NCBI GenBank assembly: GCA_030648295.1
Contig: JAUSID010000265.1
Span: forward strand, 1 to 48,649
Reading direction: 5' to 3'
DNA: 48,649 nucleotides
Source of the DNA: Opitutaceae bacterium
GTDB taxonomy: Bacteria; Verrucomicrobiota; Verrucomicrobiia; Opitutales; Opitutaceae
This document shows, one piece after another, positions 1 through 8,980 of this stretch. A program made the translations under genes and the position numbers. The notes under the pieces were generated by a model, which was not told the origin of the DNA, searched no databases, and was given only the letters and a program-made list of their open reading frames with translations. Each line of letters begins with the position of its first letter. The stretch's first letter is position 1.

Positions 1-1089
1 TGGCGGATTCCGCTGCTCACCCCGGAGGGCTGGCTCGGCTTCGTCGGTGTCGCGCCCTCGCTCGCCGGCATGGCCTTGTTCTGGCGCATCGCATTGTCCG
101 TGCTCCTTTTCGCCGCGGTGGTGATCGCGTTTCGCCAGCGAGCGATCATGGGATGGCGCGCCGCGAGCCTCGCCGGTCCGGCGCTGCTGGGATATGCGTA
201 TCTTCAGTTCCGTGGCGCAACGCTTGGCACCAATGCAAGCTACGATGCCTACAAGCTCCTCGCCGTATTCTTTCCGGGAATACTGCCGGCCAGCCTGATG
301 TGGCTGCGCTGGATGGGTAGCAAACATTCACCGTGGCGCGGCGTCGCCTTCGTGCTGCTCACGTTCGTGCTGCTCGCCCACCTGCGCAGCGTCTCGCAAT
401 TCTTCCACGCGTTGAAGTCGCCCCCGTTGCGCGTGACGCTCGCCCTGCGCGACGTCCGCAAGATCGAAGCGATGCCGGAGGTGGCCTCGTTGAACATGTT
501 GATTCCCGACATGTGGTCGCGGCTCTGGGCCAACGCGTTTCTGCTGCGCAAACCGCAATACTTTGCGACCCACACGTACGAGGCTCGGCGCAACTCGCGG
601 CTGGCGGGGGAATGGGATCTCGTCGGCACCCTGATTCATATCAACCTGCCGGGCGCCGATTCCCGCCGCGTAAACGCCAACTACGGTGTGCTTCGCCGGC
701 GCAGCCCGTACTATTTTCAGGCGGAGTTCGGCGCGCGCTGGCATGTGGAGGAGGCCGTGCCGGAAACGGGCGAACGCTGGTGCTGGTCACAGCAGGATCC
801 GGAACTCGTCATCGACAATCCGCACCCCCACCCGCTGCGCGTGCAGCTGACCTTGGACGTCCAGACGGTCGGTCCGCGCGAACTGACGGCGGTACTGGCG
901 GAGCAGCGCACGCCGGCGATCAAGCTGCAGGATGGACGAGCGGACGTTCGGGTCGGCACGCTCGAGCTCCCGCCGGGCCGCAGCGTCGTGACGTTGCACT
1001 CGCCGCAGCCGCTGGTGAACGTCGCCGGCGATCCGCGTCCGCTCGGCATCGGAGTGCGGCGGATACAATTCGACGTGGCGGCGCCCTAG
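1..1089 (+). CDS. C-terminal part of a multi-pass membrane protein (5' end outside window)
   Basis: The frame is open from base 1 and stops at 1087-1089, so only the last 362 codons are visible. The visible part starts with at least four hydrophobic segments (roughly codons 25-45, 50-70, 78-100 and 112-132) separated by short basic loops, followed by about 220 mostly soluble residues rich in Arg and beta-like sequence. The layout of many membrane spans followed by an extracytoplasmic tail recalls GT-C type glycosyltransferases, but no catalytic motif is in view, so the function is open. An internal ATG at 70 could be mistaken for the start. The next gene, an epimerase on the same strand, lies about 140 bases downstream, which would fit a surface-glycan locus. 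Confidence 0.6.
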   Translation, partial: WRIPLLTPEGWLGFVGVAPSLAGMALFWRIALSVLLFAAVVIAFRQRAIMGWRAASLAGPALLGYAYLQFRGATLGTNASYDAYKLLAVFFPGILPASLMWLRWMGSKHSPWRGVAFVLLTFVLLAHLRSVSQFFHALKSPPLRVTLALRDVRKIEAMPEVASLNMLIPDMWSRLWANAFLLRKPQYFATHTYEARRNSRLAGEWDLVGTLIHINLPGADSRRVNANYGVLRRRSPYYFQAEFGARWHVEEAVPETGERWCWSQQDPELVIDNPHPHPLRVQLTLDVQTVGPRELTAVLAEQRTPAIKLQDGRADVRVGTLELPPGRSVVTLHSPQPLVNVAGDPRPLGIGVRRIQFDVAAP

Positions 1090-1230
1090 TGGCCACCGCC
1101 GCAACGGCCGCCCGGGATTCAGGTGGGGCATGCGCGGTATTGGGCCCGAGGATGCAGGCGCCCAGGCGGCGATTCAGCTGCTTTCTGACTTGGCGCACCT
1201 CGCACAGTCCGTGTTTGCTCGGCCGTGCGA

Positions 1231-2232
1231 ATGCCAGCTTCCACGAATTTTCGCCGGCGGTTTTCCGGGCGGCGCGTTCTCATCACCGGCGGCCTTGGAT
1301 TCATCGGCTCGAATCTCGCCCGTACGCTCGTCGCGCTTGGCGCGCGCGTGACCATCGTCGACTGCCTGGCGCCGCATTATGGCGGCAACCGGCGCAATCT
1401 CGCGGGCGTCGCGCGCCAGGTGAAGATCCACATTGCGGACGTGCGGGACTCGCCGCGACTGCCCCGGCTGGTGCGCGGCCAGGATTTTCTCTTCAACCTC
1501 GCCGGCCAGACGAGCCACATGGACTCGATGACCGATCCGCAGACCGACCTCGACATCAACTGCCGGGCCCAACTCGCGATTCTCGAGGCCTGCCGGCGGT
1601 ACAATCCCGCGATTCGAATCGTCTTTGCCAGCACGCGTCAGATTTACGGCCGACCCGATTACCTGCCGGTCGACGAGAAACACCCGCTGCGGCCGGTCGA
1701 CGTCAACGGCATCAACAAGATCGCGGGCGAGTCGTTTCATCTGCTGTATTCGCGCGTGCACGGGATCCGCGCGACCGCGTTGCGGCTCACCAACACGATT
1801 GGGCCGCGGATGCGGGTCAAGGATGCGCGGCAAACATTCGTCGGCGTGTGGATTCGACGGCTGCTCGACGGCCAGCCGTTCGAAGTCTGGGGCGGTGAAC
1901 AGGTCCGCGACTTCACCTATGTCGACGATGCAGTCGATGCGTTTCTCCTGGCCGCTTCGCGACCAGAGGCGGAGGGGAGGGTGTTCAACCTCGGCGGTCC
2001 GCCGCCGGTCACGTTGACCCGGCTCGCCGAGCACCTGGTCGCGATCAATGGGGCCGGTGATTTTGTCGTACGCGAGTTTCCGGCTGACCGGAAGAAAATC
2101 GATATTGGCGATTATTACGCCGACGACCGGCTGATTGGCCGCACCCTCGGCTGGAAGCCGCGAACCGATTTGCGGACGGCGCTGCAACGGACACTGGAGT
2201 ACTATCGCACCGAGCTGCGCTATTACGTGTAG
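1231..2232 (+). CDS. NAD-dependent epimerase/dehydratase (extended SDR family)
   Basis: An enzyme of about 333 residues that would act on nucleotide sugars in the cytoplasm using NAD(P). The Rossmann fingerprint GGLGFIG lies at residues 20-26 and is followed by a typical DCL and N-rich strand/helix. The usual Ser/Thr region (FASTRQIYG, Ser134/Thr135) is present. The YxxxK position reads N-G-I-N-K (Asn159, Lys163), so the catalytic tyrosine appears to be replaced by Asn. The context PVDVNGINK followed by AGE looks like a coherent subfamily rather than a sequencing error. The C-terminal substrate domain (GGEQVRDFTYVDD, then FNLGG) is normal. ATG at 1231 is preferred; an in-frame GTG lies two codons upstream. 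The neighbouring membrane protein suggests a glycan pathway, but the substrate cannot be read. Confidence 0.88.
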   Translation: MPASTNFRRRFSGRRVLITGGLGFIGSNLARTLVALGARVTIVDCLAPHYGGNRRNLAGVARQVKIHIADVRDSPRLPRLVRGQDFLFNLAGQTSHMDSMTDPQTDLDINCRAQLAILEACRRYNPAIRIVFASTRQIYGRPDYLPVDEKHPLRPVDVNGINKIAGESFHLLYSRVHGIRATALRLTNTIGPRMRVKDARQTFVGVWIRRLLDGQPFEVWGGEQVRDFTYVDDAVDAFLLAASRPEAEGRVFNLGGPPPVTLTRLAEHLVAINGAGDFVVREFPADRKKIDIGDYYADDRLIGRTLGWKPRTDLRTALQRTLEYYRTELRYYV

Positions 2233-2244
2233 CGTGTTGCCGGT

Positions 2245-2272
2245 CTCGGATTTCTGCCGGCAGAAATCCGAG
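2245..2272. terminator. 28-bp perfect palindrome between convergent genes
   Basis: Two 14-base arms (left CTCGGATTTCTGCC, 2245-2258; right arm its exact complement, 2259-2272) meet with no spacer. It sits between the stop of the epimerase (2232) and the stop of the convergent CotH gene (2294), where a bidirectional terminator would be expected. There is no T-tract on either side, so a dispersed palindrome or protein-binding site is an alternative. Confidence 0.45.
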
Positions 2273-2293
2273 CTTCCAAATTCCGGCGCGCGG

Positions 2294-5200
2294 CTACGGC
2301 ACTTCGTAGATCTCGAGCAGCGCCACGCCTTCGGCATCGCCCTTGCCCCGCACTTCGACGGTGTACGCGCCCGGCGCGAGCGTAATAAACAGGGCCGCGT
2401 CCTCGCTGTTGGCCGCGAGGTCGAAGGCGCCCACGCTGGTGCTCGCGGCGACGACCGCGGTCGCGCTCGAGCCGGCGGACCAGCGATCGTTCGACGCGAC
2501 GATGGATGGGCCCGAATAAACCGTCAGGACCGGGTCGAGCAGTGCGTTCGACACGCCGAAGGCAGCGAGCGTCGGCCCGACGGCGCGGATCAGCATGCGC
2601 TTGTGGGCGGCGCCCTGGACCACAAATCCACCAATAAGCACGCTGTCGTCACTGCCCACCTGCGCGCGAGTGGACAAGTTCACCGTCCGCCCGTTGTCAT
2701 CGAGTTCGTAGAGTTCTGCGAGCCCGATGCCGGACTGCCCGGTTGGCGTCGTGATTTGTATCGTATAGGCTCCGGCGGCAACTTCCACCGCGAGCGCCGA
2801 GTCGTTGCTGCCGTCGCGGAGAGGGAACGCGCCCACGCTGCGCGTCATCTGCACGAGCTGGGTCGGATTCGGCCCGTTCATCCAGCCGTTGTTACGGAAC
2901 CATTCCACGCCCTCGGACGAGAAGATGCTCAACTGCGGATCCGGCACCGTGCCGTCGGCGCCGAACGCGGCGAGTCCGGGGCCGATGGCGCGGGCGAGGT
3001 AGCGTTTGCCCGCGGTATCAGCGATGACAACACCCGCGATGAGCGCGTTTTCGCCGGAACCGACCTGCGCGCGGCTCGAAATATTGACCAGGCGTGACTT
3101 CGGCGAAAGCGGCGAGGAACTCGGGCCGCCCACCGCCGAACTCCAAGGGCTGCCGGGGAACGTATCCTTCAAGTCAGCACGGTAGCTGCGCGCCTGCACG
3201 TTGCTGCTCGCGGCGACGACGACGCGCTGCGAGGTGACGATCGCGTTTGGCGCGATTTCACCGCCGAGCGCCCGCGGGTCGGACCCGTCCAGCGTGTAGA
3301 TGATTTCGGTGTCGGTCGCGGGGACGAGCGTAACGGTCGCGGCATTGCTCGTGACTGCCGGCGGGCGAACGAACTGGTCGTCGATCCAGTGGGCCCGTTT
3401 CACCAGCCAGTCCTTCAAATGGTTGATCTCGCCGGCATGCGTGCCGAACTCGCTGATGTTGTCTTCCCATTGCCGATAATCGCGCGCGGCCGCCTCCGGA
3501 CCAATCGCGGCCGCCAGCGTGTCCGCCAGCACGGTAAGGCTGCGGTCGGCGAACTGGTCGCGCCGCAAACCCTGCCAGCGGTCGACCCAGTCCTGCATGA
3601 ATTCCGGATCGGTGGCGATGACCCCCCACCAGCCAAAGTGCCACGGTTGCGCCGCATTCTCGCCGTGCCATGCATCCCAGCCGGAGCGCATGTCCGCAGT
3701 CGAGCCGAGCGCCCGGTCGAAATCCCAAACCGGCCCGGCGACGATCTTCCGGCCGCGATCCTTTTGGAAATAGGCGCTGCGCTCGAAGGAGTCGGGGTTG
3801 GCGGAGAAAGTATTGAGGATGTGGAAGTCGACCCACGACGGACGGTCGATGTAGTCGAGATACGTGTGCGTCTTCCAGCCCCGCTCACGGTCGGCGTGCA
3901 GCGCATTTTCCATCTGCTGGACATAACCGCGGATGTAGTCGCGCTGCGCCGGGTTGAGCTTGTCGGCCTTCGGCGACGCGACCAACACGGAGGAGATGGT
4001 GTCGATGTCCAGCCCGTGTTCGGTCGACCAGCTGTATTCGTTCGCGTCCGGCACGTCGATTTTGAGCAGGTAGCCTCCGGTGATGGCCGGCGCCTCCGTT
4101 GCGTCCGCCCGCAATTCGGCAATGTCGACCCGGTTCTTCGCGATCTTGATCTTGTCCGTGAGCGCGTAGACGCCGACATACGCGAACCCATCGAGCGCGG
4201 TACCGTCGGTATTGAGAAAGACCTCGACGGGAGTGGTCCTCGGCGCCCAGCGCCCGATGCTGTTGCTCAGCGCGTAGAGGTAGCTGTTGCGGATGAGCGA
4301 CGGGTCGTAGAGGTATGGGCCCACCAGTGCCCACTCGTCGAAGGAGGCTCCGCCGAACAACGGCTGGGCGGCTTTTTTCCCCCCTTCGTCGATCAGGTCG
4401 AGATTGTAGCTTTTCTTCGCGAAGTTGGCGGAGGAGGATCCGCGCACCCCCGTGATCACCGGGGTCACGATGTCGGGTGAAGTCGCGAAGGTCAGCTCGC
4501 CCGGGCTGCGTGGCGCGTATCCATAAAGCCACGCCGGACGTTCGCCGTCGGGCTTGAGCAGTCCGCCAAATCCGTGCTGCTCGATTACCAGCACCGGCAG
4601 CCGGGTGGAAAAGGCCCCCAGTCCGGCGGGGCCGGAAAGATCGAGCTGAAAAAAGTGCGCCGCGCTCGCGGGTCCCTGCGCCGACAGATCGTCGGAAAAG
4701 ACGACGGCCTTGATCAGCAGCGGACGATCCACGAGGAGCGGTCCGGTGAGTTTCGGGGACGCCGGGGTTGGTTCGCGCACCACGGCGCCGGCGGTGCTCG
4801 GAGGCATCGCTTCGTAGCGGATGTGCTGGCCGGGACCCGCGCCAGAAAGCTCGAGCGTGAACGGCTCGGTGAACGGTCCGGAAGGTCGCGAATAGCGGAC
4901 CGTTTCGAGGAGCGCGATCGCTCCGGACGACCCATTCGCCGCGCCGGGGGTGGGGGCGCGGAAGAAAATCGGTGCGGCCGGCACCGTCGGCGGGGTCACG
5001 AAGCCATATGAAATGTCGGCGGTTTGAAGCGGATAGGCGGGCGAGAACTCCGCCGCCACGGTCGTGCCGTCCGGCTTGATCAACCCGAGATACTCGCCCT
5101 CGATGGCGAGCGCAAAATTCGTGTGCAGCTCCCCGCCGGGATCACGCCGGTTCTTGTTCGAGGCAAAGACAACCAGGTAGCCACCCGCGGGAATGCTGAC

Positions 5201-5458
5201 GCCGGGGAATTCCCATTTCGTCTTGTTGGCGGCGTTGTCCGTCAGGTACCAACCCGTCAGGTCGGCGTCGACCGTATCCGAATTGTGGAGCTCGATCCAG
5301 TCGGAGAGCGCGCCGTCCGCATCGCGCAAACTGCTGGTGTTGCCGGCCAGGAACTCGCTGATCAAGACCTCGGCGCGGACCGGCACGGCGATTCCAACCA
5401 GCGCCGCGCAAATTGCGGCGAGGAAAAGCAGGAATGGGCGATGTCGCTTCTCAACCAT
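2294..5458 (-). CDS. Secreted CotH-kinase family protein with lamin-tail domain and C-terminal tandem domains
   Basis: A 1054-residue exported protein. Residues 1-29 form a signal peptide (basic start, hydrophobic core, PVRA cleavage site). Residues about 30-150 are a lamin-tail (LTD) domain (ISEFLAGN, SDWIELHN, DLTGWYLTDN). Residues about 290-660 match the CotH spore-coat kinase-like fold (GGYLLKID, PVWDFDRALGS). A chitobiase/hexosaminidase C-terminal motif (IIYTLDGSDPRALGG) lies near 715. Two related domains of about 130 residues follow, starting near 788 (VNISSRAQVGSG) and 922 (VNLSTRAQVGSD). I associate these last domains with Opitutaceae surface proteins. The kinase-like residues suggest phosphorylation or another modification at the cell surface, but the substrate is unknown. 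It is a single-gene unit convergent with the epimerase. Confidence 0.85.
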   Translation of the reverse strand: MVEKRHRPFLLFLAAICAALVGIAVPVRAEVLISEFLAGNTSSLRDADGALSDWIELHNSDTVDADLTGWYLTDNAANKTKWEFPGVSIPAGGYLVVFASNKNRRDPGGELHTNFALAIEGEYLGLIKPDGTTVAAEFSPAYPLQTADISYGFVTPPTVPAAPIFFRAPTPGAANGSSGAIALLETVRYSRPSGPFTEPFTLELSGAGPGQHIRYEAMPPSTAGAVVREPTPASPKLTGPLLVDRPLLIKAVVFSDDLSAQGPASAAHFFQLDLSGPAGLGAFSTRLPVLVIEQHGFGGLLKPDGERPAWLYGYAPRSPGELTFATSPDIVTPVITGVRGSSSANFAKKSYNLDLIDEGGKKAAQPLFGGASFDEWALVGPYLYDPSLIRNSYLYALSNSIGRWAPRTTPVEVFLNTDGTALDGFAYVGVYALTDKIKIAKNRVDIAELRADATEAPAITGGYLLKIDVPDANEYSWSTEHGLDIDTISSVLVASPKADKLNPAQRDYIRGYVQQMENALHADRERGWKTHTYLDYIDRPSWVDFHILNTFSANPDSFERSAYFQKDRGRKIVAGPVWDFDRALGSTADMRSGWDAWHGENAAQPWHFGWWGVIATDPEFMQDWVDRWQGLRRDQFADRSLTVLADTLAAAIGPEAAARDYRQWEDNISEFGTHAGEINHLKDWLVKRAHWIDDQFVRPPAVTSNAATVTLVPATDTEIIYTLDGSDPRALGGEIAPNAIVTSQRVVVAASSNVQARSYRADLKDTFPGSPWSSAVGGPSSSPLSPKSRLVNISSRAQVGSGENALIAGVVIADTAGKRYLARAIGPGLAAFGADGTVPDPQLSIFSSEGVEWFRNNGWMNGPNPTQLVQMTRSVGAFPLRDGSNDSALAVEVAAGAYTIQITTPTGQSGIGLAELYELDDNGRTVNLSTRAQVGSDDSVLIGGFVVQGAAHKRMLIRAVGPTLAAFGVSNALLDPVLTVYSGPSIVASNDRWSAGSSATAVVAASTSVGAFDLAANSEDAALFITLAPGAYTVEVRGKGDAEGVALLEIYEVP

Positions 5459-5763
5459 GATTGGGTCGGAGGCAAAGACGCTGTGGCGGTCCTATTGACA
5501 TCAAATTATCGCGTAAAAATAGGCCGAATTGTTCAGACTGGACGCCGTGAAGCAAGCCGGGCCAGGCCCTGAGCCGGCTGAAATGCGCATCCCGCTCGCG
5601 TCACGGAGGTTGCCGGCGCCACGCGGACTTGTGGGGGCACATTGCCCCTAGTTGCGCGGCTTCTAAACGGGACGACCGCTCGGGGTCCTCGTCCAGATTG
5701 GGCTTTTTGTGCGATTCGCCGGGGATCGAGACCGGGGGAACACGTGTCGCGGCCGTATCGGGC
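5459..5763. other. Intergenic region upstream of the CotH gene
   Basis: About 305 bases with no supported gene. It holds the only clearly AT-rich patch nearby (about 5492-5535). On the - strand a GATAAT hexamer (complement of 5505-5510) could serve as a -10 box for the CotH gene about 45 bases away, without a convincing -35. On the + strand there is a TTGACA (5495-5500) without a good -10. The DUF2237 gene is transcribed away to the left of its own start, so only the CotH gene needs a promoter here. Confidence 0.25.
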
Positions 5764-6135
5764 TCAGGCCGTCGCGTGCTGCCGCAGCAGCTCGATCGGC
5801 ACTTCCTCGAGCGTACGTTCATGCGTCGCCGCGAGCGACACCGGCGCCGGCACTCCGCGTTCGACCAGTTCGAGCCATCGCGTTGCGCACACGCACCAGC
5901 GATCGCCGGGTTTCAGGCCCGGAAAGTGATACTCGGGACGCGGCGTCGAAAGATCGTTTCCGGCCGTGCGGCTGTGTGCCAGGAACTCGGCCGTAACCTC
6001 GACACAGACGGTGTGGCAGCCTTGATCCTCGGCGCAGGTATCGCAAAAGCCGGTACGAAAATATCCGGTGAGCGGCGAGGTTGAACATGGTTTCAGCGGT
6101 CCGCCCAATACGTTGCGGGAAGGCAGGGGTGTCAT
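5764..6135 (-). CDS. DUF2237 family protein
   Basis: A 123-residue cytoplasmic protein matching the DUF2237 family over its full length: NVLGGPLKPCS near the start, TGYFRTGFC, HTVCVEVT, GNDLSTPRPEYHFPGLKPGDRWCVC-type core and a final THERTLEEVP segment. Five cysteines (three in the first half, two in the DRWCVC block) are in the conserved places and could bind metal or form disulfides. The biochemical role of the family is not known. The ATG at 6133-6135 is used. No operon partner: the neighbours on both sides face other ways. Confidence 0.88.
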   Translation of the reverse strand: MTPLPSRNVLGGPLKPCSTSPLTGYFRTGFCDTCAEDQGCHTVCVEVTAEFLAHSRTAGNDLSTPRPEYHFPGLKPGDRWCVCATRWLELVERGVPAPVSLAATHERTLEEVPIELLRQHATA

Positions 6136-6260
6136 GAAGCGCCATCCTGCCGCCCAACGCGCCGCGTGACGAGCGGCAAGGGCGGGAAAGTTGGCGGCCC
6201 GGAACGGGATGCCATCCGTGGCTTGCGCGCCATCGCGCGGGCGGCTTTATTCCCCTTTCC

Positions 6261-6710
6261 ATGTCCCCCACCTACGACCGACTGCGCGCCGACATCATCG
6301 TCGCGATGAAAGCCCGCGACACGGTCGCGACGACCGCGCTGCGCACGGCCGATGCCGCGATCAAGCGTGCGGCGATGGATGCGAACAAGGAATTGGACGA
6401 GCCGCTCGTGATCGCCACGCTGCGCAAGGCGGTCAAGAATCTCGCCGACGCGCGGATCGATTTCGAGAAAGGCGGCCGCGCCGATCTCGTCGCGGCGAAC
6501 GATGCCGAGATCAAGCTGCTGGAAAAATACCTGCCGCCGGGGCTCGATGCCGCGCGGCTCGACGCGTTGATCGCCGAGGCAATTCAGGAGACGGGGGCCC
6601 AGTCGAAGAAGGACATGGGAAAAGTGATCGGCGCGCTGAAGAAACGCCCCGAGGCCGCGGTGATTGATTTCGGTGCGGTGAGCAAGTTGGTCCAGGTGAA
6701 GCTGCCCTGA
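6261..6710 (+). CDS. GatB/YqeY domain-containing protein
   Basis: A 149-residue protein matching the stand-alone YqeY family, related to the tRNA-binding tail domain of the amidotransferase subunit GatB. Visible family features are an N-terminal helix (DRLRADIIVAMKARD), the central block FEKGGRADLVAANDAEI, KYLPPGL and the C-terminal DMGKVIGALKKRPEA segment. It is likely tRNA-associated in the cytoplasm, although the function of free YqeY proteins is poorly defined. Length is normal. It starts at ATG 6261 and stands alone between DUF2237 (-) and the OPT transporter (-). Confidence 0.9.
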   Translation: MSPTYDRLRADIIVAMKARDTVATTALRTADAAIKRAAMDANKELDEPLVIATLRKAVKNLADARIDFEKGGRADLVAANDAEIKLLEKYLPPGLDAARLDALIAEAIQETGAQSKKDMGKVIGALKKRPEAAVIDFGAVSKLVQVKLP

Positions 6711-6774
6711 GTCCCCGTGCCTCCCCGCGAGGCTCCGGCCGGCCCGCCCTCGGGGCCATCGGCCGACGCCGGCG

Positions 6775-8766
6775 TCAGCCCAGCACGGCGTTGACGATCG
6801 CGTTCAGGATGCCAATCAACGCGGCGCCGGAAATCAAACCGGCGCAGATTGGCTCGCAGCACTCGACCCAGAGCAGGTTTCCCCTCGTGCCGGGTTCCGG
6901 GTGTCGGCGCCCGAGTATCCAGAACCCAAATGCGCCGAGGAACATGAGCAGGCAGGCGTCCGGCGGCAGCACGACGCCGAGGCCGATGCCGACGGGGGAG
7001 AGCGGGAATTTGCCGCGGGTGACCATGCGCGCGATCTCGAACGCGAATGCGAAGGCGGCCGCGATCGCCATCGCCACGATGGCCGACGCGGGCAGGTTCT
7101 TCAATCCGCCGGAGATCAGGTCCGACACGCCTTTCCACTGCATCGCTCCCGGCATGGGGAATTGATCCGTCACGATTGAAGCGGTGGTCCGTGCACCGTC
7201 CGCGCCGGACGGCAGGAAGAGCAGGAAAAACAGCGGCGTCGACGCGAGCGCGCCGGCAAAGATGCCGATTACGTGGCCGATGGCCTGCTGCCGCGGTTTC
7301 GCCCCCAGCATGTAACCGGGCTTGATGTCCGAGAGCAGATTGGCGGCGTTCGAAGCGAGCTCCGCCGTCATGCCGCCGGTCATGAGATTCGTGGCGGGAT
7401 TCGTGCGATCGATCGCGCCGATGGTGAACTGCGTGATCTTGCTCAGCGCTCCCGTGGGCGTCCATGAGGTCAGCGCCATCGAGTTCGTGCAGATGATGGT
7501 GAGGACAAATATGAGCGGCAGGGCGAAGAGGGCGAGGTGCCACGGCACGCCGAAGAACGAATGCGTGAAGTATACGGCCGCCGCGCCGAAGATTGGCACC
7601 CCAATGCCGGAAACCCAGAGCGGGAGCTCGATGTCCTGGAGCGGATCGTCGCCGGCGGCAGCGGTTTCCTTCTTCCGGCCGAACACCATGTTCCAGGCGG
7701 TGCGGAAAATCTCGGGCTTGGCCAGCAGCGAGACCAGCGAACCGACGACCATCATCGCGACGCCCCACCACAGTGACCACTGGTTCACGATTTCTGCCCG
7801 GTTGAGCGGAATCAGCTGGCCGGCGGCACTCAGGCGCGGAGCGATGTCACCACGCTGGATCATCCACGGCGCCAGGATGACGAAGTTCACCAGCGTTCCG
7901 AGCAGCACGCTGCTGGACACGCGGATCCCCATCAGCCCACCGACGCCCAGCATCGCCGCATCGAGGCCGACCCGCAGCCCCAGCGTGCGCACATCGGTGC
8001 CGAGGATTTTCGGAATCCACCAGTGGGCTTTCGCCGCCGCCAGATAATAGTAGTCATCGAGCCGCTCCCGCAGATGCCAGGGCTCCGCCATGCCCGCCCA
8101 CCGGTCCAGCCGCAGGAGCTTGAACTGGAGCAACCGCTGCAGCCCGTCGCTCATCAGGAATTGCAAGCCGCCGGCCAGCCCGGCGGTGACGGCCAGCACC
8201 CGGGCGCGAATCATGCCCGCGCCGGCGTGCCCGGAGTAAAGCGTATCCAGGACAACACCACAGGCGCGTCCCTCGGGGAAGGGCATCTGCTCCTCGTTGA
8301 TGAACCTCCGCTTGAGCGGAAACGCCACCAGCACGCCGAGGATGGAGATGATCGCGTTCCAAACCAGCATCTGCCACCACGGGATGATCCGGGTCGTGAC
8401 CAGCATGTACGCCGCCATGCTCGAAACCAGCGGCGTGATCATGTAGCCGGCGGCGGTCGCGATCGATTGGGTGCAGTTGTTTTCCAGGATGGTGAAATCG
8501 GGACCGAGCCGGGCGCTGTGCAGCGACTTGAAAATCGCAAAGGCGAGGATGACGGAGGTGAGGCCGACCCCGATCGTGATGCCGGTCTTGCCGCCGATGT
8601 AGAGGGCGGTGGCCGAGAGGATGCCGCCGAGGAAGAAGCCCGCGATGGCGGAGCGAATCGTCAGCTGGGGCAGGTCGCCGCGATAGATGTTTTCAAACCA
8701 CCAGCGATCCTTCTGTGCGCGGGTCCAGGTGCGGGTTTGTTCGTCGGTCAGGTGTTGCAGCGCCAT
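6775..8766 (-). CDS. OPT family oligopeptide transporter
   Basis: A 663-residue inner-membrane protein with about fourteen hydrophobic segments, matching the OPT (oligopeptide transporter) family: TIRSAIAGFFLGGILSAT near the start, the ENNCTQSIATAAGYM motif typical of the family, an EEQMPFPEG loop followed by a VVLDTLY stretch, and glycine-rich late spans. OPT members import peptides or metal chelates with the proton gradient. The substrate is not predictable here. The start is placed at ATG 8764-8766 (MALQHLTDEQ). The frame stays open upstream for 186 more codons, but that stretch is Arg/Ser-rich, unlike the family, and overlaps the divergent cyclase gene. Confidence 0.88.
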   Translation of the reverse strand: MALQHLTDEQTRTWTRAQKDRWWFENIYRGDLPQLTIRSAIAGFFLGGILSATALYIGGKTGITIGVGLTSVILAFAIFKSLHSARLGPDFTILENNCTQSIATAAGYMITPLVSSMAAYMLVTTRIIPWWQMLVWNAIISILGVLVAFPLKRRFINEEQMPFPEGRACGVVLDTLYSGHAGAGMIRARVLAVTAGLAGGLQFLMSDGLQRLLQFKLLRLDRWAGMAEPWHLRERLDDYYYLAAAKAHWWIPKILGTDVRTLGLRVGLDAAMLGVGGLMGIRVSSSVLLGTLVNFVILAPWMIQRGDIAPRLSAAGQLIPLNRAEIVNQWSLWWGVAMMVVGSLVSLLAKPEIFRTAWNMVFGRKKETAAAGDDPLQDIELPLWVSGIGVPIFGAAAVYFTHSFFGVPWHLALFALPLIFVLTIICTNSMALTSWTPTGALSKITQFTIGAIDRTNPATNLMTGGMTAELASNAANLLSDIKPGYMLGAKPRQQAIGHVIGIFAGALASTPLFFLLFLPSGADGARTTASIVTDQFPMPGAMQWKGVSDLISGGLKNLPASAIVAMAIAAAFAFAFEIARMVTRGKFPLSPVGIGLGVVLPPDACLLMFLGAFGFWILGRRHPEPGTRGNLLWVECCEPICAGLISGAALIGILNAIVNAVLG

Positions 8767-8980
8767 GGGCGAATTAGCGGCCGACGCTGCGGAAAATTCC
8801 GTCGAAGGCGAGCCTCCGGCGGCAGGCCGGGCCGATGAATGGCAAACCGCCGGACCGGACACTCGCGGGTCGTGCTCGTCGTGCCGGTGAATGAAGAGTG
8901 CTTGGCAGGGCGGATGCCCGACGGAGTTCGAAAGAATCGACTTGGTGGCCGCATAACCCTCCGCAAGCTGGCGGCGGCGC

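Noticed and set aside
1174-2337. Long antisense open frame opposite the epimerase
   Set aside because: It mirrors the codon pattern of the real gene in GC-rich DNA, is Arg-rich and has no recognisable domain. The same holds for long antisense frames at 8774-9985, 17921-19375, 23791-25233, 25492-27012 and 27673-29958.
5495-5523. TTGACA promoter on the + strand
   Set aside because: No -10 hexamer at suitable spacing and no + strand gene downstream before 6261.
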